DNA of 8,108 nt. Origin: JANOAR01 sp031411235 (GTDB taxonomy: Bacteria; Verrucomicrobiota; Verrucomicrobiia; Verrucomicrobiales; Verrucomicrobiaceae). Every line of letters starts with the position of its first letter. The first letter of the stretch is position 1. The notes below the pieces were generated by a model, which was not told the origin of the DNA, made no database searches, and saw only the letters and a list, made by a program, of their open reading frames with translations. Position numbers and translations under genes: made by a program. The stretch covers positions 1 to 8,108 of the forward strand of contig JANOAR010000073.1 of the NCBI GenBank assembly GCA_031411235.1, read 5' to 3'. Positions 6,184-8,108 of the stretch are shown here, piece after piece.

Positions 6184-6783
6184 ATGTCGAATCGAAGCAT
6201 CCACCTATCCTTTCCCATGCCAGGCCCTGGGCAAAGTGCTGGCGTCGGCCTTATGGACTGGGACAGCTACATCGCGCTGGATCGTGTGCTGACGGGCAAA
6301 GGCTTTCGCATTCGTTACCTGCGAGGGGCTTTTGAAATCATGAGTATATCGAAGAAGCACGAGTCAATGAAGTCGATCATTGGCATCCTAATACAGGAGT
6401 TTTGCGATGCATTCGGCATCGCTTATAGAATCAATGGCAGTGCCACCAACCGCGTCGATGGACTAGCAGGAGCAGAGCCCGATGATTCGTTTATTTTCGA
6501 CTCTGAAGATAAAGACAAGCCCGACCTCGTGATCGAGATCGCCTTCACCAGTGGAGGCATCGACAAGTGCGCACTGTGGGCCGAACTGGGTGCTCGCGAA
6601 CTCTGGGTTTGGGAGAATGAGCGGCTACACGCCTTCACCTTCAACAACGGCAATCCCGAGCCCATTATGAAGAGCATAGTGCTGCCCGGTATCGACCTTA
6701 CTTTGCTAGCTGAGATGGCTCGCAAGGAGCCAACATCGGCAGCGAAGCTAGAGTATCGCAAGCGGCTGCAAGCGGCTGGCTAA
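6184..6783 (+). CDS. Uma2-family (DUF820) PD-(D/E)XK nuclease-fold protein
   Basis: A 199-residue protein, a usual length for the family. It shows the Uma2 layout: MDWDSYIAL near the N-terminus, LRGAFEIMSISKKHE (46-60, the 'leim.P...H' region, here with Ser in place of the usual Pro), AEPDDSFIF (97-105), PDLVIEIA (113-120), then K128 and LGARELWVWEN (135-145). Asp100, Asp114, Glu118 and Lys128 are candidates for the restriction-endonuclease-type active site. Proteins of this fold are abundant as paralogues in cyanobacteria and Planctomycetes/Verrucomicrobia, and their roles are mostly unknown. Codon use is unlike the neighbours: ATA three times, AGA, and CTA three times, codons almost absent from the flanking genes, which suggests transfer or relaxed selection. 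The start follows CGGCCC with no Shine-Dalgarno. Nuclease activity is not shown. Confidence 0.83.
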   Translation: MSNRSIHLSFPMPGPGQSAGVGLMDWDSYIALDRVLTGKGFRIRYLRGAFEIMSISKKHESMKSIIGILIQEFCDAFGIAYRINGSATNRVDGLAGAEPDDSFIFDSEDKDKPDLVIEIAFTSGGIDKCALWAELGARELWVWENERLHAFTFNNGNPEPIMKSIVLPGIDLTLLAEMARKEPTSAAKLEYRKRLQAAG

Positions 6784-6834
6784 CTCACCAGTTGCCCACA
6801 GCCTCTCCGAGTGCATGGATGCTCGCTCTATCCC

Positions 6835-7740
6835 ATGCCCGACGCCTCCCTGCCCATCACTTTTTTCAATCGCCACACGGCGCAACTCGAAACCGAGACT
6901 GTGTATGGCGAAGGCCCATTGCGCTGGGTTTATGAGTCATCCTTGGGCCGCGTGGCATTGCACTCTTTGGTGAAGCGCGACCTATTTTCCAAGTGGTATG
7001 GCTGGCGCATGGATCAGCCAGCGAGCCGCGCACGAGTGGCGTGTTTCATCGAACGCTATGGGCTGGATGCTGCGCAGTTCGCCGAGCCTGCGGAGTCGTA
7101 TGCTACCTTCAACGACTTCTTCTATCGCAAGCTCAAGCCCTCGGCGCGGCCCATTGATACTGATCCCGCGAGCGTTGTTCTGCCCGCCGATGGCAGACAC
7201 TTGCTGCTGCCCGATGTCGCGGCTTGCGAGGACTTTTTCATCAAAGGCACACGCTTCGATCTCGCGGCGCTGCTGGGTGATGCGGCGCTGGCGCGGCGCT
7301 TCGCGCACGGTACGATGATCATCTCGCGACTGTGCCCGGTGGACTACCATCGCTTTCATTTTCCCTGCGCAGGCACGGCGAGCGCACCAGTGCTGCTCAA
7401 CGGCCCACTCTACTCGGTGAGCCCCATCGCGCTGGCCCGCCGCCCGAGCATCCTGTGGGAGAACAAGCGCTACCTCACACGCATCGCCAGCCCCACGCTG
7501 GGCGAGGTGCTGTATCTGGAAATAGGTGCGACGTGTGTGGGCTCGGTGGTGCATACCAGCACTAGCGGTGAACCCATCGCGAAGGGCGCGGAGAAGGGTT
7601 ACTTCCGCTTCGGCGGCTCGTGTGTGATCACGTTGTATGAGCCCGGCAAAGTGCAACTCGATGCCGATGTGCTGCCCCATGCTGCGGCCTTCCGCGAGGT
7701 GTATGCGTGGATGGGTGAGCGCATCGGCATCGCTCGTTGA
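6835..7740 (+). CDS. psd: Phosphatidylserine decarboxylase proenzyme (group II type)
   Basis: A 301-residue protein that would convert phosphatidylserine to phosphatidylethanolamine at the inner membrane after cutting itself to form a pyruvoyl enzyme. The processing motif FGGS lies at 259-262, so Ser262 should become the pyruvoyl group, giving a beta chain of about 261 and an alpha chain of about 40 residues. Asp119 (PADG), His172 and His175 (CPVDYHRFH) match the self-cleavage and active-site residues of the E. coli enzyme. The long N-terminal part (FFNRHTAQLETE, KRDLFSKWYG, FNDFFYRKLKP) resembles the Chlamydia/Clostridium-like group rather than the shorter E. coli type. ATG at 6835 is preferred; an in-frame GTG at 6811 would add eight residues that look unlike the family start. 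The gene ends 7 bp from a convergent gene. The upstream Uma2 gene is probably an unrelated neighbour. Confidence 0.93.
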   Translation: MPDASLPITFFNRHTAQLETETVYGEGPLRWVYESSLGRVALHSLVKRDLFSKWYGWRMDQPASRARVACFIERYGLDAAQFAEPAESYATFNDFFYRKLKPSARPIDTDPASVVLPADGRHLLLPDVAACEDFFIKGTRFDLAALLGDAALARRFAHGTMIISRLCPVDYHRFHFPCAGTASAPVLLNGPLYSVSPIALARRPSILWENKRYLTRIASPTLGEVLYLEIGATCVGSVVHTSTSGEPIAKGAEKGYFRFGGSCVITLYEPGKVQLDADVLPHAAAFREVYAWMGERIGIAR

Positions 7741-7747
7741 GAGCTTC

Positions 7748-8108
7748 CTACGCCTGCGCATTCAGCGCGAGCAAAGCCTTCGCGGCCTTTTCGATTCCCG
7801 GCAGTAAGTCATCCGCCAGCGGCGCAAGTAGCGGCAGGAAGGGGCCAGTATCAGCCACGCCGCTGAGGGCGACGGCGTGATGCAGCACGGGGATAGGGCC
7901 GTGGGCGTTGCGCAGGTCTTCCAGCGGGCGGAAGTCTTCGCGGATGGCGGCGGCGGTGTCGTAGTCACCTGCATGGATGGCATGCATCATGGCCATGGAT
8001 TTCGCCGGGGCCACACAGACGCAGCCGGAGGTGAAGCCGGTGATGCCGAAGTCGCGCAGATGCTCGATGGCAGGCTGCTCGCCGATGCCACTGACGATCA
8101 GTTTGTGA
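7748..8108 (-). CDS. DHDPS/N-acetylneuraminate lyase-family protein, C-terminal part
   Basis: Only the last 119 residues are in the window; the reading frame runs open off the right edge, so an apparent GTG start at 8014 is internal. The visible part begins with HKLIVSGIGEQPAIEHL, continues through GITGFTSGCVCVAP (the 'G..G..SG..N..P' strand of the family, with the usual Asn replaced), then MMHAIHAGDYDTA, an FRPLEDLRN helix and ends in the helical LLPGIEKAAKALL tail. This is the last two TIM-barrel strands plus the C-terminal helical domain of class I pyruvate-dependent aldolases and dehydratases. The Schiff-base lysine and catalytic tyrosine lie outside the window, so the reaction (dihydrodipicolinate synthase, 2-keto-3-deoxy-sugar aldolase or deoxyglucarate dehydratase) cannot be told. 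It is convergent with psd. Confidence 0.82.
   Translation of the reverse strand, partial: HKLIVSGIGEQPAIEHLRDFGITGFTSGCVCVAPAKSMAMMHAIHAGDYDTAAAIREDFRPLEDLRNAHGPIPVLHHAVALSGVADTGPFLPLLAPLADDLLPGIEKAAKALLALNAQA

Noticed and set aside
6982..7761. 259-codon open frame on the minus strand across psd
   Set aside because: It is antisense to conserved psd motifs, is rich in His/Arg without a fold signature and overlaps the end of the aldolase-family gene.

Overview
The window is GC-rich, densely coded DNA, most likely from a Verrucomicrobiota bacterium of the Prosthecobacter/Verrucomicrobiaceae type; a planctomycete is the main alternative. This rests on two DUF1080 (3-keto-disaccharide hydrolase family) paralogues, one fused behind an esterase; a Tat-exported SMP-30 lactonase; many secreted proteins with lysine/alanine-rich linkers; start codons mostly without a Shine-Dalgarno sequence; and strong dispersed-type palindromes between genes. 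The assignment comes from gene content, not from a database match.

Layout. Positions 1-67 hold a perfect 20-bp inverted repeat (REP/MITE-like). A minus-strand gene (147-1475) encodes a secreted, cysteine-rich alpha/beta hydrolase with a C-terminal fibronectin-III-like domain. A 76-bp divergent intergenic region with a 7+7 bp palindrome separates it from a plus-strand gene (1552-3222) for a secreted esterase fused to a DUF1080 domain. A small ORF follows (3231-3461); it joins a signal peptide to what looks like the C-terminal tail of an IS630-type transposase, and a hairpin lies just after it. Next come a Dabb-domain lipoprotein gene (3569-3967) and a stand-alone secreted DUF1080 gene (4033-4800) closed by a convincing intrinsic terminator. 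A Tat-exported SMP-30/gluconolactonase-like gene (4934-6097) appears to carry an extra in-frame segment.

After a second, shorter palindrome, the content changes to a Uma2-family nuclease-fold gene (6184-6783) with codon use unlike its neighbours and a group-II phosphatidylserine decarboxylase gene (6835-7740). The latter runs convergently, with a 7-bp gap, into the 3' part of a DHDPS/N-acetylneuraminate lyase-family gene on the minus strand that is cut by the window end.

How the genes may work together. The stretch from 147 to 6097 looks like an extracytoplasmic carbohydrate-processing set: two ester hydrolases, two DUF1080 proteins (family members act on 3-keto-glycosides) and a sugar-lactone hydrolase. 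The DHDPS/NAL-type enzyme could belong to the later 2-keto-3-deoxy-sugar steps, but it is convergent and may be unrelated. No defence system, CRISPR array, rRNA or tRNA was seen. The most unusual items are the signal-peptide/transposase chimera, the esterase-DUF1080 fusion beside its stand-alone paralogue, the inserted segment in the lactonase and the 20-bp palindrome.
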